From Aliiruegeria sabulilitoris (GTDB lineage Bacteria; Pseudomonadota; Alphaproteobacteria; Rhodobacterales; Rhodobacteraceae): a stretch of DNA of 64,000 nt. This document shows positions 1-7,918 of the stretch, one piece after another; the first letter of the stretch is position 1, and every line of letters begins with the position of its first letter. The stretch is from assembly GCF_001558155.1 (NCBI RefSeq), contig NZ_LOAS01000002.1:310001-374000 (forward strand), written 5' to 3'. The position numbers were made by a program, and so were the translations under genes. The notes under the pieces are model-generated. The model had not been told where the DNA came from. It saw nothing but the letters and a program-made list of their open reading frames with translations, and ran no database searches.

Positions 1-116
1 CCGGAAGCAAACGCATTTCTTCATCCTGTCACTTCATCAAATCTGTTCTTCACATACTAAACGCGCCGCGCCCATAGCATGCAAGCACAGAGAGTTTTCA
101 CAAGGCGCTCAATGAC

Positions 117-144
117 GTTGCCGCAAATAGGGCAGTGGTATAAC
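117..144 (+). promoter_or_regulatory. weak promoter candidate upstream of the OmpA gene
   Basis: A GTTGCC element (117-122) is followed after 16 bases by TATAAC (139-144), about 37 bases before the preferred ATG at 181. It is the only sigma70-like pair noticed in the first 180 bases, which otherwise hold no gene. The spacing is one base short of the usual 17, so this is only a candidate. Confidence 0.25.
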
Positions 145-180
145 CTGATTTCAGTTTTAAGCATGCATTGGGAGAGTCCC

Positions 181-750
181 ATGACCCACAAGACCGTACT
201 GGCTGCCCTGTGCCTCGCAATTTCCAGCCTGGCAGTTCCGGCGATTGCTCAAAGTACCGACGCGTCGGAGCAGACCGCGGAGGAGCTTCAGGAAATTTTC
301 GAGCAGCAAAAAACACGCGGGCTGGTGATTGCCCCCGCACCGGGCACCGATACCGCCCCCGCCACGTCTCAGGCGCAGGTTGCCAAGGCATCCGTTTATA
401 CGCCGGTGGACGCGGGCACAGAGATCAACGTGCGTATCTCCTTTGATTTCGACTCCGCGCTGCTGCGCGAGGACCAGATGCCCAAGCTCGCCACCCTGTG
501 CGAGGCGATGACCAACATGTCCGGACAGGTGTTCCGGATCGTCGGTCACACCGACTCCAAGGGCAGCGAAGTCTATAACCAGAACCTGTCCCTTCTGCGG
601 GCCTCCGAGGTGAAACGCTACATGGTCAATACCTGCGGCATCGAGGAAGAGCGCCTTCTGGCCATCGGCGCCGGCGAAACCCACCCCGTCAACGACGGTG
701 ACACGACCGCCGACGAGAATCGCCGGGTTGAATTCCAGCTTATCAGTTGA
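181..750 (+). CDS. OmpA-family peptidoglycan-binding protein, T6SS-linked
   Basis: A 189-residue exported protein. An N-terminal signal peptide (about residues 1-22, ending at an AIAQ-like cleavage site) precedes a low-complexity linker and a C-terminal OmpA/MotB domain (about residues 80-189). The domain contains the core strand INVRISFDFDSA, then GHTDSKGS, NLSLLRASEVKRYM and the closing NRRVEF motif, whose Arg is among the residues that contact diaminopimelate in this family. The ATG at 181 is chosen over an in-frame ATG at 79 because it has a GGGAG ribosome site and starts directly with the signal peptide. It lies 49 bases upstream of ppkA on the same strand and next to the T6SS operon, which suggests a cell-wall anchoring or sensing role for that machine. 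There is no clear lipobox, so it is probably periplasmic or outer-membrane associated. The family call is firm and the T6SS role is inferred. Confidence 0.88.
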   Translation: MTHKTVLAALCLAISSLAVPAIAQSTDASEQTAEELQEIFEQQKTRGLVIAPAPGTDTAPATSQAQVAKASVYTPVDAGTEINVRISFDFDSALLREDQMPKLATLCEAMTNMSGQVFRIVGHTDSKGSEVYNQNLSLLRASEVKRYMVNTCGIEEERLLAIGAGETHPVNDGDTTADENRRVEFQLIS

Positions 751-782
751 TCCCGAGAGCGCCGTCCGGAAGGAATAAGCGC

Positions 783-803
783 ATGGCAGCGACACGACAA
801 TGA
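783..803 (+). CDS. six-codon minicistron coupled to ppkA
   Basis: ATG at 783 opens a reading frame encoding MAATRQ that stops with TGA at 801-803. That TGA overlaps the ppkA start codon (ATG 800-802) in an ATGA arrangement. The good ribosome site AAGGA (770-774) lies 8 bases before this minicistron. The ppkA ATG itself has only weak upstream complementarity, and a stop codon (TAA 776-778) in the ppkA frame rules out a longer kinase. The peptide may therefore serve only to deliver terminating ribosomes to ppkA. Its translation is inferred, not shown. Confidence 0.45.
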   Translation: MAATRQ

Positions 804-2989
804 ACAGCCGGACGGGTGATACCGAGTTTCGCATCGGCGATCTGCTGAATAACACGTTCCGTATCGAAGCCATTCTTGGCAGTGGCGGCACCTCGGAAGT
901 ATTCCGGGCCCGGAACGAGATCTCTGGCCGGCTTGTGGCGCTCAAGGTCCTGAAGGCGGAATTCGCGGACAAGGAAGACTTCCTCGTGCTGATGAAGCGC
1001 GAGGAGGAGATGCGGGACATCCGCCATCACGCGGTTGTCGGCTATTCCGAAAACCACCGGACGGCAGACGGGCATGTCTATCTTGTGATGGACTATGTCG
1101 ATGGCCCCTCGCTCGAAGACAAGATGAAGGCCGGCGGCATGCCGCCCGAAGAGTTGCTGATCGTCGGTCGACGCGTTGCCGAGGGTCTGCAAGCGGCCCA
1201 TGAGCGCCGGATCGTCCACCGTGACCTGTCGCCCGACAATATCATCCTCAAGAATGGCGACCCAGCGGCGGCGGTGATCATCGATTTCGGCATCGCCAAG
1301 GATGCGAACCCGGGGGCAAAGACGATCGTCGGCACCGAGTTTGCCGGCAAGTTCAGCTACGCCGCCCCCGAGCAGTTCGGAGGCATGGCCGATGCTCGCA
1401 CGGATATCTATGCGCTCGGAATGACCCTGCTGGCGACCTTTCGCGGGAAGTCCCCGCGTCTCGGCGGCAGCCTGATCGAGATGCTGGAAGTCAAGAAGCA
1501 GGCAGTCGACCTGACAGACGTGCCGCAGCCCTTCGCCGGCCTGCTGGCCCGGATGCTGGACCCCAGCCCGGCGGCGCGCTTCCAGTCCTGCCAGGAGATC
1601 CTCGACGAGATCGACCGCATCACCGGCGTCGCCCCGGCCAAGGGCAGCAAATCCGGCGCCGGTTCCCTGCCGCCGGGATTGCTGGGCTTGCCCAGTTCCG
1701 AGCCAGCCCCGCGCTCGAACGAGAAACCCGAACCGCCAAAGAAGAACAAACCGGCGAAGGCAAAGCCGGAACCGAAAGGGAAGCGTTCTCTTCTGCCCGG
1801 CCTGCTAGCGGTTCTGCTGCTGGTCGCGCTTGGCGCCGGGGGGTGGTTCTTTTACTCGACCCAGATCGCCTCGCGCCTGCCGCTCGCAGATCCTTTCGTT
1901 CTGACCGCCGAACGCGGCGAGATCGGCGGGCCGGTGCTGAACGGGACAGTGCCCACACAGGAGATGCTCGACAGCCTGGTGCAGCGCGCGACCCGGCAGA
2001 ATGGCTCGCAGAACCTGAGCCTTGCGCGCGGAGATATTTCCGAGGGATGGCCAACGGCGGTCGCCTCGGTGCTCAACGCGGTGGATGCGCTGAACAGCTA
2101 CAACCTTCGGGTCGATGGCAACAGCATCACCATTTCCGGACACACGACGGATGCCGGGGTGAATGAAAGTCTGCAACAGTTCCTCCGCACGGCCTCCTTG
2201 CCGGACGGGATGCAGTTATCCGGCCAGATCGACTTCATCCCGCCCATTCTCCCGGTCGCCGAGGTGCAGGCGATCGTCGAGACTGCTTCCGATTGCGGCG
2301 CGCTCCAGCTGATCTCTCCCCCGGGCGGCGGCTACGGGATTGACGACACGATCGAGATCGCCGGAACGCTGTCCGGCCCGGAGGCCCGACAGGATCTGTT
2401 CGATCTGCTCAGTTCGGTTGCCGAAGGGCGCGACATCTCCATCACGACCGAATTGCTCAACCCCGCGCTCTGCGTGATCGAGGGACAGCTCCCCAACCTG
2501 CCCTCCCAGGGGATCGAGGTTGCGCTGGAATTCGGCGCGACCGGGAACCCCAACCCCTCCGGCGAATTCTTTGTCGGAGAGAACCCGGTGATCGACGTCG
2601 TCCTGCCCGCAAGCCTGCAGGACGGGTACCTCTATGTCTCCATCATCGACGTGACGGGGAGCGTCTTTCACCTGCTGCCCAACGTGGCCCGCCCCGATAA
2701 CAGCGTTGCCAACTTGCGGAACGGGCAAAGCGGAGCGGTTCCGATCCGTGTTGCCTATCCGCGCTCGGAAGCCGCGTCGGACAAGATCGCCTTTCTTGTG
2801 GATGACAGCCTGCTGGGCAAGAGCAAGGTGCTCGTTCTCCATTCCGCCACGCCGATATTCGACACTTTCCGCCCGATATCCGAAAGCGCAGAAGGGTATG
2901 CGGAAGCCTTGAAACAGGTGAATTCCGGCGGCGGCGTTACGATTGATGCACTCGACAGCCGGTTGCTGACCTTGTCGGTGCCCGGCTGA
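800..2989 (+). CDS. ppkA: T6SS serine/threonine protein kinase PpkA with periplasmic C-terminal region
   Basis: A 729-residue Hanks-type kinase. The cytoplasmic kinase domain occupies about residues 15-270, with glycine loop GSGGTSEVF, ATP lysine in VALKV (K49), catalytic HRDLSPDN (HRD 140-142) and DFG (162-164). A Pro/Lys-rich linker leads to one transmembrane segment (about 332-352). The remaining roughly 375 residues would lie in the periplasm and include a DUF4384-like stretch (GEFFVGENPVIDVVLP, then YLYVSIIDVTGSVFHLLPN). In known T6SS loci PpkA phosphorylates a partner read by the FHA protein and is opposed by the PppA phosphatase. Both partners are encoded on the converging strand, with only 20 bases between ppkA and pppA. 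The kinase call is secure. The periplasmic part could sense envelope signals, which is inference. Confidence 0.93.
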   Translation: MNSRTGDTEFRIGDLLNNTFRIEAILGSGGTSEVFRARNEISGRLVALKVLKAEFADKEDFLVLMKREEEMRDIRHHAVVGYSENHRTADGHVYLVMDYVDGPSLEDKMKAGGMPPEELLIVGRRVAEGLQAAHERRIVHRDLSPDNIILKNGDPAAAVIIDFGIAKDANPGAKTIVGTEFAGKFSYAAPEQFGGMADARTDIYALGMTLLATFRGKSPRLGGSLIEMLEVKKQAVDLTDVPQPFAGLLARMLDPSPAARFQSCQEILDEIDRITGVAPAKGSKSGAGSLPPGLLGLPSSEPAPRSNEKPEPPKKNKPAKAKPEPKGKRSLLPGLLAVLLLVALGAGGWFFYSTQIASRLPLADPFVLTAERGEIGGPVLNGTVPTQEMLDSLVQRATRQNGSQNLSLARGDISEGWPTAVASVLNAVDALNSYNLRVDGNSITISGHTTDAGVNESLQQFLRTASLPDGMQLSGQIDFIPPILPVAEVQAIVETASDCGALQLISPPGGGYGIDDTIEIAGTLSGPEARQDLFDLLSSVAEGRDISITTELLNPALCVIEGQLPNLPSQGIEVALEFGATGNPNPSGEFFVGENPVIDVVLPASLQDGYLYVSIIDVTGSVFHLLPNVARPDNSVANLRNGQSGAVPIRVAYPRSEAASDKIAFLVDDSLLGKSKVLVLHSATPIFDTFRPISESAEGYAEALKQVNSGGGVTIDALDSRLLTLSVPG

Positions 2990-3009
2990 TTGGGTCCCGG
3001 CTGACGGGC

Positions 3010-3720
3010 TCACACATCGACGACGATCACCGACACATTGTCCGCACCGCCACGATCCAGCGCGATCTGCACCAGACGCTGGCTCACCGTCTCGATCGGC
3101 AACGCGGTCAGTTCGGCCTGCAACTCCTCGAAACCGATATACTTGTTCAACCCGTCGGTGCAGAGCAGGAACCGGTCGCCCGGCTGCAACTCGCCGCGGC
3201 GTTTATCGATTTCGAGCGCATCGCCTACCCCGACGGCCCGCGTGATGGCATTCGATTGCGGGTGGTGATCGGCCTCGTCCCAGGTCAACTCTCCCGCCTC
3301 GACAAGCGCGCCAACAATAGAATGGTCATGGGTCAGCAGCTCGATCTGGGCATTGCGCACCCGGTACAGGCGACTGTCGCCCACCCAGAAGGCCATGAAA
3401 TGCGCCTCCGACAGCAACAGCACCACAACCGTTGCGCCAACCGTTCCGAGCCCGCTCGAAATCGCGTAATCCTTGATCCGGGCATGGGCATCGTGGAGCG
3501 CGGACCGGATCGCCCGCATTCGTTCGCCCGGATCGCCCGTTTCGGGCGCCGTCACGATGGTTTCGACCACGGTCTGGCTGGCAAAATCGCCCGCGGCATG
3601 GCCTCCCATGCCGTCGGACACCGCCCAGACTTGCCGTTCGGGCAGAGAGAGCAGGCTGTCCTCGTTTACCTGCCGGACCCGGCCCACATGCGAAATTGCA
3701 CTGTGACGAACCTGTCTCAT
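3010..3720 (-). CDS. pppA: PP2C-family serine/threonine phosphatase PppA of the T6SS
   Basis: A 236-residue PPM/PP2C phosphatase with the expected metal-binding motifs in order: NEDS near the N-terminus, VSDGMGGHAAGD, VGDSRLYRV, LTHDHSIVGALVEAGE, LLCTDGLNKY and the terminal GGADNVSVIVV. It would dephosphorylate PpkA targets and so switch secretion off. The ATG at 3720 is preferred over an upstream in-frame start at 3744 because it overlaps the tagF stop codon as ATGA, giving translational coupling. It is the last gene of the large minus-strand T6SS series and converges with ppkA. In Agrobacterium the TagF and PppA activities are fused in one protein, whereas here they are separate but overlapping cistrons. 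Confidence 0.93.
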   Translation of the reverse strand: MRQVRHSAISHVGRVRQVNEDSLLSLPERQVWAVSDGMGGHAAGDFASQTVVETIVTAPETGDPGERMRAIRSALHDAHARIKDYAISSGLGTVGATVVVLLLSEAHFMAFWVGDSRLYRVRNAQIELLTHDHSIVGALVEAGELTWDEADHHPQSNAITRAVGVGDALEIDKRRGELQPGDRFLLCTDGLNKYIGFEELQAELTALPIETVSQRLVQIALDRGGADNVSVIVVDV

Positions 3721-4355
3721 AACACGGCCTCCGATGACCAGCACTCATCACTCGGGTCGAACATGGCAGCCAGTTGCCGCCCTGCCGGCAGCATGGAGGT
3801 TCCGAGGAACTCGGTTCGTTCGCCAACGAGCGCACTCCAATAACCGCGGACCTGCTCCCGCGTGAATGCTTCGGGAATGGACGGGGCGTCGCTTTCCGGC
3901 ATCAGCATGAAGCTGCCCTTCAGCGCGCCAAGCCGGCGGCGCAAAGCGTCCTGGGTCATCGAGAAATCCAGCGCGTCGAGCGCCAGCGTCTCAAGCGCAT
4001 CGAAGATGCCGCCACAGGACATATGCCCCAACGGGCTTGCCGCCGAAGCCCCGACCGGCATCGTCAAGGTCAACGGGAAGGCACGGCCCACGCGGTCCAC
4101 CGAGGGCATCAGCACCCCCAGCAAGGCCTGGTTCGCAACCACGCCCGGGGCCAGCGTAAAACGCCAGATCGGCGCGGTGTAATAGCACTCCTGCCAGCGC
4201 TCCCCGAGATATCCGCGCGCCCGTTTCAGGCTGTTGCTCAACCATTTGTCCCAAACCACGGCAAAGCCCGCAGGCAGGTCGATCCAGAAGAAATCGCCCT
4301 GTGACGGCATCTTGCCAAAGGCTCCGACCGGGCCGAGGAGATCGATCCCTGACAT
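3717..4355 (-). CDS. tagF: type VI secretion system-associated protein TagF
   Basis: A 212-residue TagF-family protein. The diagnostic N-terminal motif GPVGAFGKMPSQGDFF is followed by conserved aromatic and Arg positions, ending with AGRQLAAMF. TagF proteins are cytoplasmic negative regulators that act after translation to restrain T6SS assembly, in some species through the FHA protein. The start at 4355 overlaps the tssM stop as ATGA. A start 18 bases further upstream (4373) is also possible and would add six residues. The gene overlaps pppA in the same way at its 3' end, so tssM-tagF-pppA are probably translated as a coupled unit. Confidence 0.9.
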   Translation of the reverse strand: MSGIDLLGPVGAFGKMPSQGDFFWIDLPAGFAVVWDKWLSNSLKRARGYLGERWQECYYTAPIWRFTLAPGVVANQALLGVLMPSVDRVGRAFPLTLTMPVGASAASPLGHMSCGGIFDALETLALDALDFSMTQDALRRRLGALKGSFMLMPESDAPSIPEAFTREQVRGYWSALVGERTEFLGTSMLPAGRQLAAMFDPSDECWSSEAVL

Positions 4356-7300
4356 CAGAAATTCGTCGGGCATTTGAATTCGCTCAGCGCCGCCATGCTG
4401 AACGGGTTGTTGACCGAGCCAAGCTGCATCAGCAGCACCACGCGGCGGCCACCAACGCTGAAGTACAGCCGTCGGCGATCCTCGGTTGTGCTGCGGACCT
4501 GTCCGGTATCGATCAGCCGGAACATCGCCCAGGGGCCGTCACGGGATATCGTGCTTTCGCCATTTGGCAATTGCGGCGCCACGGTCAGCCGCGCAAGCCC
4601 GACCGATCCCGGCCACTCGACATTCGCGGGCGTGGCCCGGCTGCCGCGTTGCTGGCGCACCTTTACCCCGTGCAATTCCAGCAGCATCTGCGTGGCCTTC
4701 GCGTCGAGTGCCTGCGGCGTAAGCTGGGTGGTGAAGCCGAGCTGGCCGGTGGCAAAGAAGGTCTCCCGGATCTGTGCCGCGCGCTGGAACTGCACCAACA
4801 CCGCCGGTGTAATCCCCAGCTCCTCGCCCGTACCGCCCCGGAAGGCCCACGGGTTCGCATGCATATCCACGAACTCGGCAAGGTTCTCCGAGAAGAACGC
4901 GTCGATCAGCCCCCCGGGCGAGAAGAGCCGGGTGAAATCCTGCAAGGCGACATCGGCCTGCGCGCGCCGATCGAACGGGTAGCGATTGCTCAACGCCTTC
5001 TCGCAGAGCGGCAGAACCTCGGCCTGCCATTGGGAATTCAGCTTCGCGCGCAGCCCCTGCCGGCCCAGCCCCGTCGTGCCGGAAGTGATCTGTGTCGACC
5101 AGCGCTTGAGCGGGTCGGGCTTGAGGTTCGCCATCTGCTGGAAACCGGTGATGATGGGGTTGGCGAGCAGGTCCCCCGTGCCGCCGCTGAAGGTCAGCTT
5201 GTTGAATTCCAGGTAGACTTCCTTGAGCTGGGAAATATACGCGTCCAACTCGCTCGGCTGCCCATCGGGCCGGGCGGTCATGTTGTGCAGCCAGGTGAAG
5301 CGGCGTTCGACCTCGGAGCCCAGCGGCAGTTCCTCACCGCCCGAACTCGCGGCAAGGCTCGCCTGCACCGCATCTTTCAGGACACGTTGCGGGAAGCTCA
5401 GCCGAGCCCGCAAGACCCGCTCCACGCCCTTGCCCACAACGCCGCCCGCCGCCTCGGTGGCCTCATCCACTGCATCGCAAGGTTCCGTCAACCTTGTCTG
5501 GTTGGCCACGGCCTCCAGCACGTTGAGGATAGGCGACGCCGGTGTCGACAGCACGTTCGTTACTTCCGCCGCCCGTTCAGGGGAGTCGAAGGGAACGATA
5601 TTGAGATCGGCAAGCATCGCGTCGTAGCGACCGACCATATCGGTGAAATAGAGCTGGAACACTCCAACCGTGGTTGCCGTCTTGAAGTCCTCCGTCCTGT
5701 CCTCGGTGACCTCGCCCAGAACCCAGGCCTCGTTGGCCAGCTGTTCATTGACCCGCAGGGCCTGCGGCACGAAAACATCGTGGAAGGCGCAGCGGGTAAA
5801 GATACCCTCGATCCCGTCGCCCAGCGACGCCCCGGAGGATCGCCGCATGGCGCGCCCGATCTGCGAATTGCCATCGGTCGGGCGCCATTGCGGCAGCGCG
5901 CGCACCTCGGCATTGTTGAGAATGCCGGTATAGATCCGGTCCGATTGCGGCATTGCGGAGATCTCCGCCCGCGCCTGTTCGATCACGTGACCGTTCAGGT
6001 TCACCTCCAGCATCGGCTGATCGAGCAGGGCTGCGAGATGCCCCTCCAGATCCGCCCGCAACTCCTCGTTTACGGCGCCCGAGTAAAACTGCTCCCAGTC
6101 CTGCCGCATCCAGTCCAGCACCAGCTCCTTGTTCATCGGTCCCTGCTGGCCGACCATCAGGTAGACCTTGAGGGCTTCGTAGAGCCGGTCCGGATCGCTC
6201 ATCGATGATTGCATCTGCTCGTCGAGCCGCAAAAGCACCCGCGGCAACAGGTGCTGGTTGAGCGCGGAGCGGTAGGTCTGCGCCACCGAGTTACCCACCA
6301 ACTCGCCCTGGTAGAGGCCGAACCCAAGCCGTGTTTCCGGCTCGACATCCTGCGTGCGCGGGTTGGTCGGCATGTCGCGCAGGATGTTCAGCGCCGGAAC
6401 GATTGCCGGGAAATCCGTATCGCCGATCGGGCTGCCGGGAATCTGCGCCGCCGCGGTCTGATAGTTATCGACCCGTGTTGACGCCTCGGCCAGCAGGTCC
6501 CGGTTGCCCAGGTACGAGCGTGTCCAGAGCGCGCCCACGCCAAGCACGACCAGCACGGCGGTAGCGATGGCGATGCGGCGCGACCAGCGATAGCGGCGCG
6601 CCACCTTGTCGTCGATGGAGACGAGCCCCGCCTCCGGGAACATCACGCCCTCGAAGAGCCGGGTCAGGAAATAGGAGCGCCCGCGCCCCCGTCCGGAACC
6701 AATGGCCTGCCGGCCAATGCCGAATGTCTGCGCCATGGCCAGCATCAGCCGGTCGAGCGGGTTCCCTTCCTGTGTGCCGGAGGTGAAATAGACACCGCGC
6801 AGGATGTGGCGCTGCTCGTAACGGCTGTCCACGAAGACCTCGGACAGGAAATCATGTGCAACCTGCCGGATGGAGGCGACCTGCCCGGCGAAACCGGCAA
6901 TCAGGCTGCGGCGGGCCGGATCGGTCTCGTGCTGAAGCCGTTCCAGGGACTGCGCGTTCAAACGCTCCAGAAGGGCGCCGAATTCCGCGTCGAAATTCTC
7001 CATCGGCGAGCGCTGGCCCTTGCTCTTGTCCAGCTCCAGCGTGAAGCCCCAGACCTGTTCGCGGTCCTCCTTGGCCATCGGCTCGAAGGTCTCGGTGAAA
7101 CCCGCGATCAGGTCGGACTTGGTAAAGAGCACATAGACCGGGAAGCGCACGCCCAACTCATCGCGCAGCTCTGTCAGGCGACGACGGATCGCGGCGGCGT
7201 GCCCCTGCCGGGTCATCTCGTCCTGCAAGGACAGGTCAGAGAGCGAGATCGCGACGATGGCACCGTTGATCGGCTGGCGCGTGCGGTATTTGCGCAGAAG

Positions 7301-7918
7301 CTTCAGGAAACCGAGCCAGGCCGCGTTCTCGGCATCCGCATTGCCTTCCTGCGTTGTGTAGCGCCCCGCCGTGTCCAGAAGCACCGCATCCTCGGTGAAC
7401 CACCAGTCGCAGTTGCGCGTGCCGCCAACGCCGGCAATCGAGCTCTCGCCATCCTCCCCCGCGAAGGGAAGGCGCAGGCCGGAATTGACGATGGCAGTGG
7501 TCTTGCCTGCCCCCGGCGGCCCGATGATCACATACCAGGGCAGCTCGTAGAGATGCCGGCGGCCGGTTTTCGAGCGGCGCAGCTGCGTCATCGCCCCGCG
7601 CAGCTTGGACTTCATCTCGTCCAGCTCGGCCTGAACGATTTCATCGTTCGGGTCCACATCCACGGCCACGCTCTCGACGATCTCCTCGGCCATCTTCTTG
7701 TCGCGACGCGCGCGGCGAATGGCGATGATCAGGATCCAGAGCAGCGCGATGAACCACATCACGCCGACGACGACGCCCCGCCAGAGATACCCGGCAAAGG
7801 GCTGCCAGGTTTCGCCGCCGATCCATGGGCTGAAGAACCAGAAGCAGAGCGACAGGATGAGCGTCACGATGAAGATGACGAAATAGGCGGAGGTAAAGAA
7901 ACGCAGAACGGCAGACAT
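4355..7918 (-). CDS. tssM: T6SS membrane complex subunit TssM (IcmF/VasK family)
   Basis: A 1187-residue inner-membrane protein that forms the trans-envelope complex with TssL. Two N-terminal membrane segments (about residues 10-30 and 45-67) lead into a cytoplasmic NTPase-like domain with an intact Walker A, GPPGAGKTT (133-141), and a following DTAGRYTT. A third membrane segment lies at about 447-466. The large periplasmic remainder contains the IcmF-related and C-terminal TssM regions that normally contact TssJ. No tssJ is present, so the periplasmic domain may reach the outer envelope differently in this lineage. The gene overlaps tssL upstream and tagF downstream by ATGA. Length and motifs match full-length TssM. 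Confidence 0.97.
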   Translation of the reverse strand: MSAVLRFFTSAYFVIFIVTLILSLCFWFFSPWIGGETWQPFAGYLWRGVVVGVMWFIALLWILIIAIRRARRDKKMAEEIVESVAVDVDPNDEIVQAELDEMKSKLRGAMTQLRRSKTGRRHLYELPWYVIIGPPGAGKTTAIVNSGLRLPFAGEDGESSIAGVGGTRNCDWWFTEDAVLLDTAGRYTTQEGNADAENAAWLGFLKLLRKYRTRQPINGAIVAISLSDLSLQDEMTRQGHAAAIRRRLTELRDELGVRFPVYVLFTKSDLIAGFTETFEPMAKEDREQVWGFTLELDKSKGQRSPMENFDAEFGALLERLNAQSLERLQHETDPARRSLIAGFAGQVASIRQVAHDFLSEVFVDSRYEQRHILRGVYFTSGTQEGNPLDRLMLAMAQTFGIGRQAIGSGRGRGRSYFLTRLFEGVMFPEAGLVSIDDKVARRYRWSRRIAIATAVLVVLGVGALWTRSYLGNRDLLAEASTRVDNYQTAAAQIPGSPIGDTDFPAIVPALNILRDMPTNPRTQDVEPETRLGFGLYQGELVGNSVAQTYRSALNQHLLPRVLLRLDEQMQSSMSDPDRLYEALKVYLMVGQQGPMNKELVLDWMRQDWEQFYSGAVNEELRADLEGHLAALLDQPMLEVNLNGHVIEQARAEISAMPQSDRIYTGILNNAEVRALPQWRPTDGNSQIGRAMRRSSGASLGDGIEGIFTRCAFHDVFVPQALRVNEQLANEAWVLGEVTEDRTEDFKTATTVGVFQLYFTDMVGRYDAMLADLNIVPFDSPERAAEVTNVLSTPASPILNVLEAVANQTRLTEPCDAVDEATEAAGGVVGKGVERVLRARLSFPQRVLKDAVQASLAASSGGEELPLGSEVERRFTWLHNMTARPDGQPSELDAYISQLKEVYLEFNKLTFSGGTGDLLANPIITGFQQMANLKPDPLKRWSTQITSGTTGLGRQGLRAKLNSQWQAEVLPLCEKALSNRYPFDRRAQADVALQDFTRLFSPGGLIDAFFSENLAEFVDMHANPWAFRGGTGEELGITPAVLVQFQRAAQIRETFFATGQLGFTTQLTPQALDAKATQMLLELHGVKVRQQRGSRATPANVEWPGSVGLARLTVAPQLPNGESTISRDGPWAMFRLIDTGQVRSTTEDRRRLYFSVGGRRVVLLMQLGSVNNPFSMAALSEFKCPTNF

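Noticed and set aside
2989-3010. Terminator between convergent ppkA and pppA
   Set aside because: Only a direct repeat of CCCGGCTGA is present in this 20-base gap, with no stem or T-run, so no terminator is claimed.
4301-6208. Plus-strand open frame of 635 codons opposite tssM
   Set aside because: Antisense shadow of TssM with biased composition and no recognisable domain.
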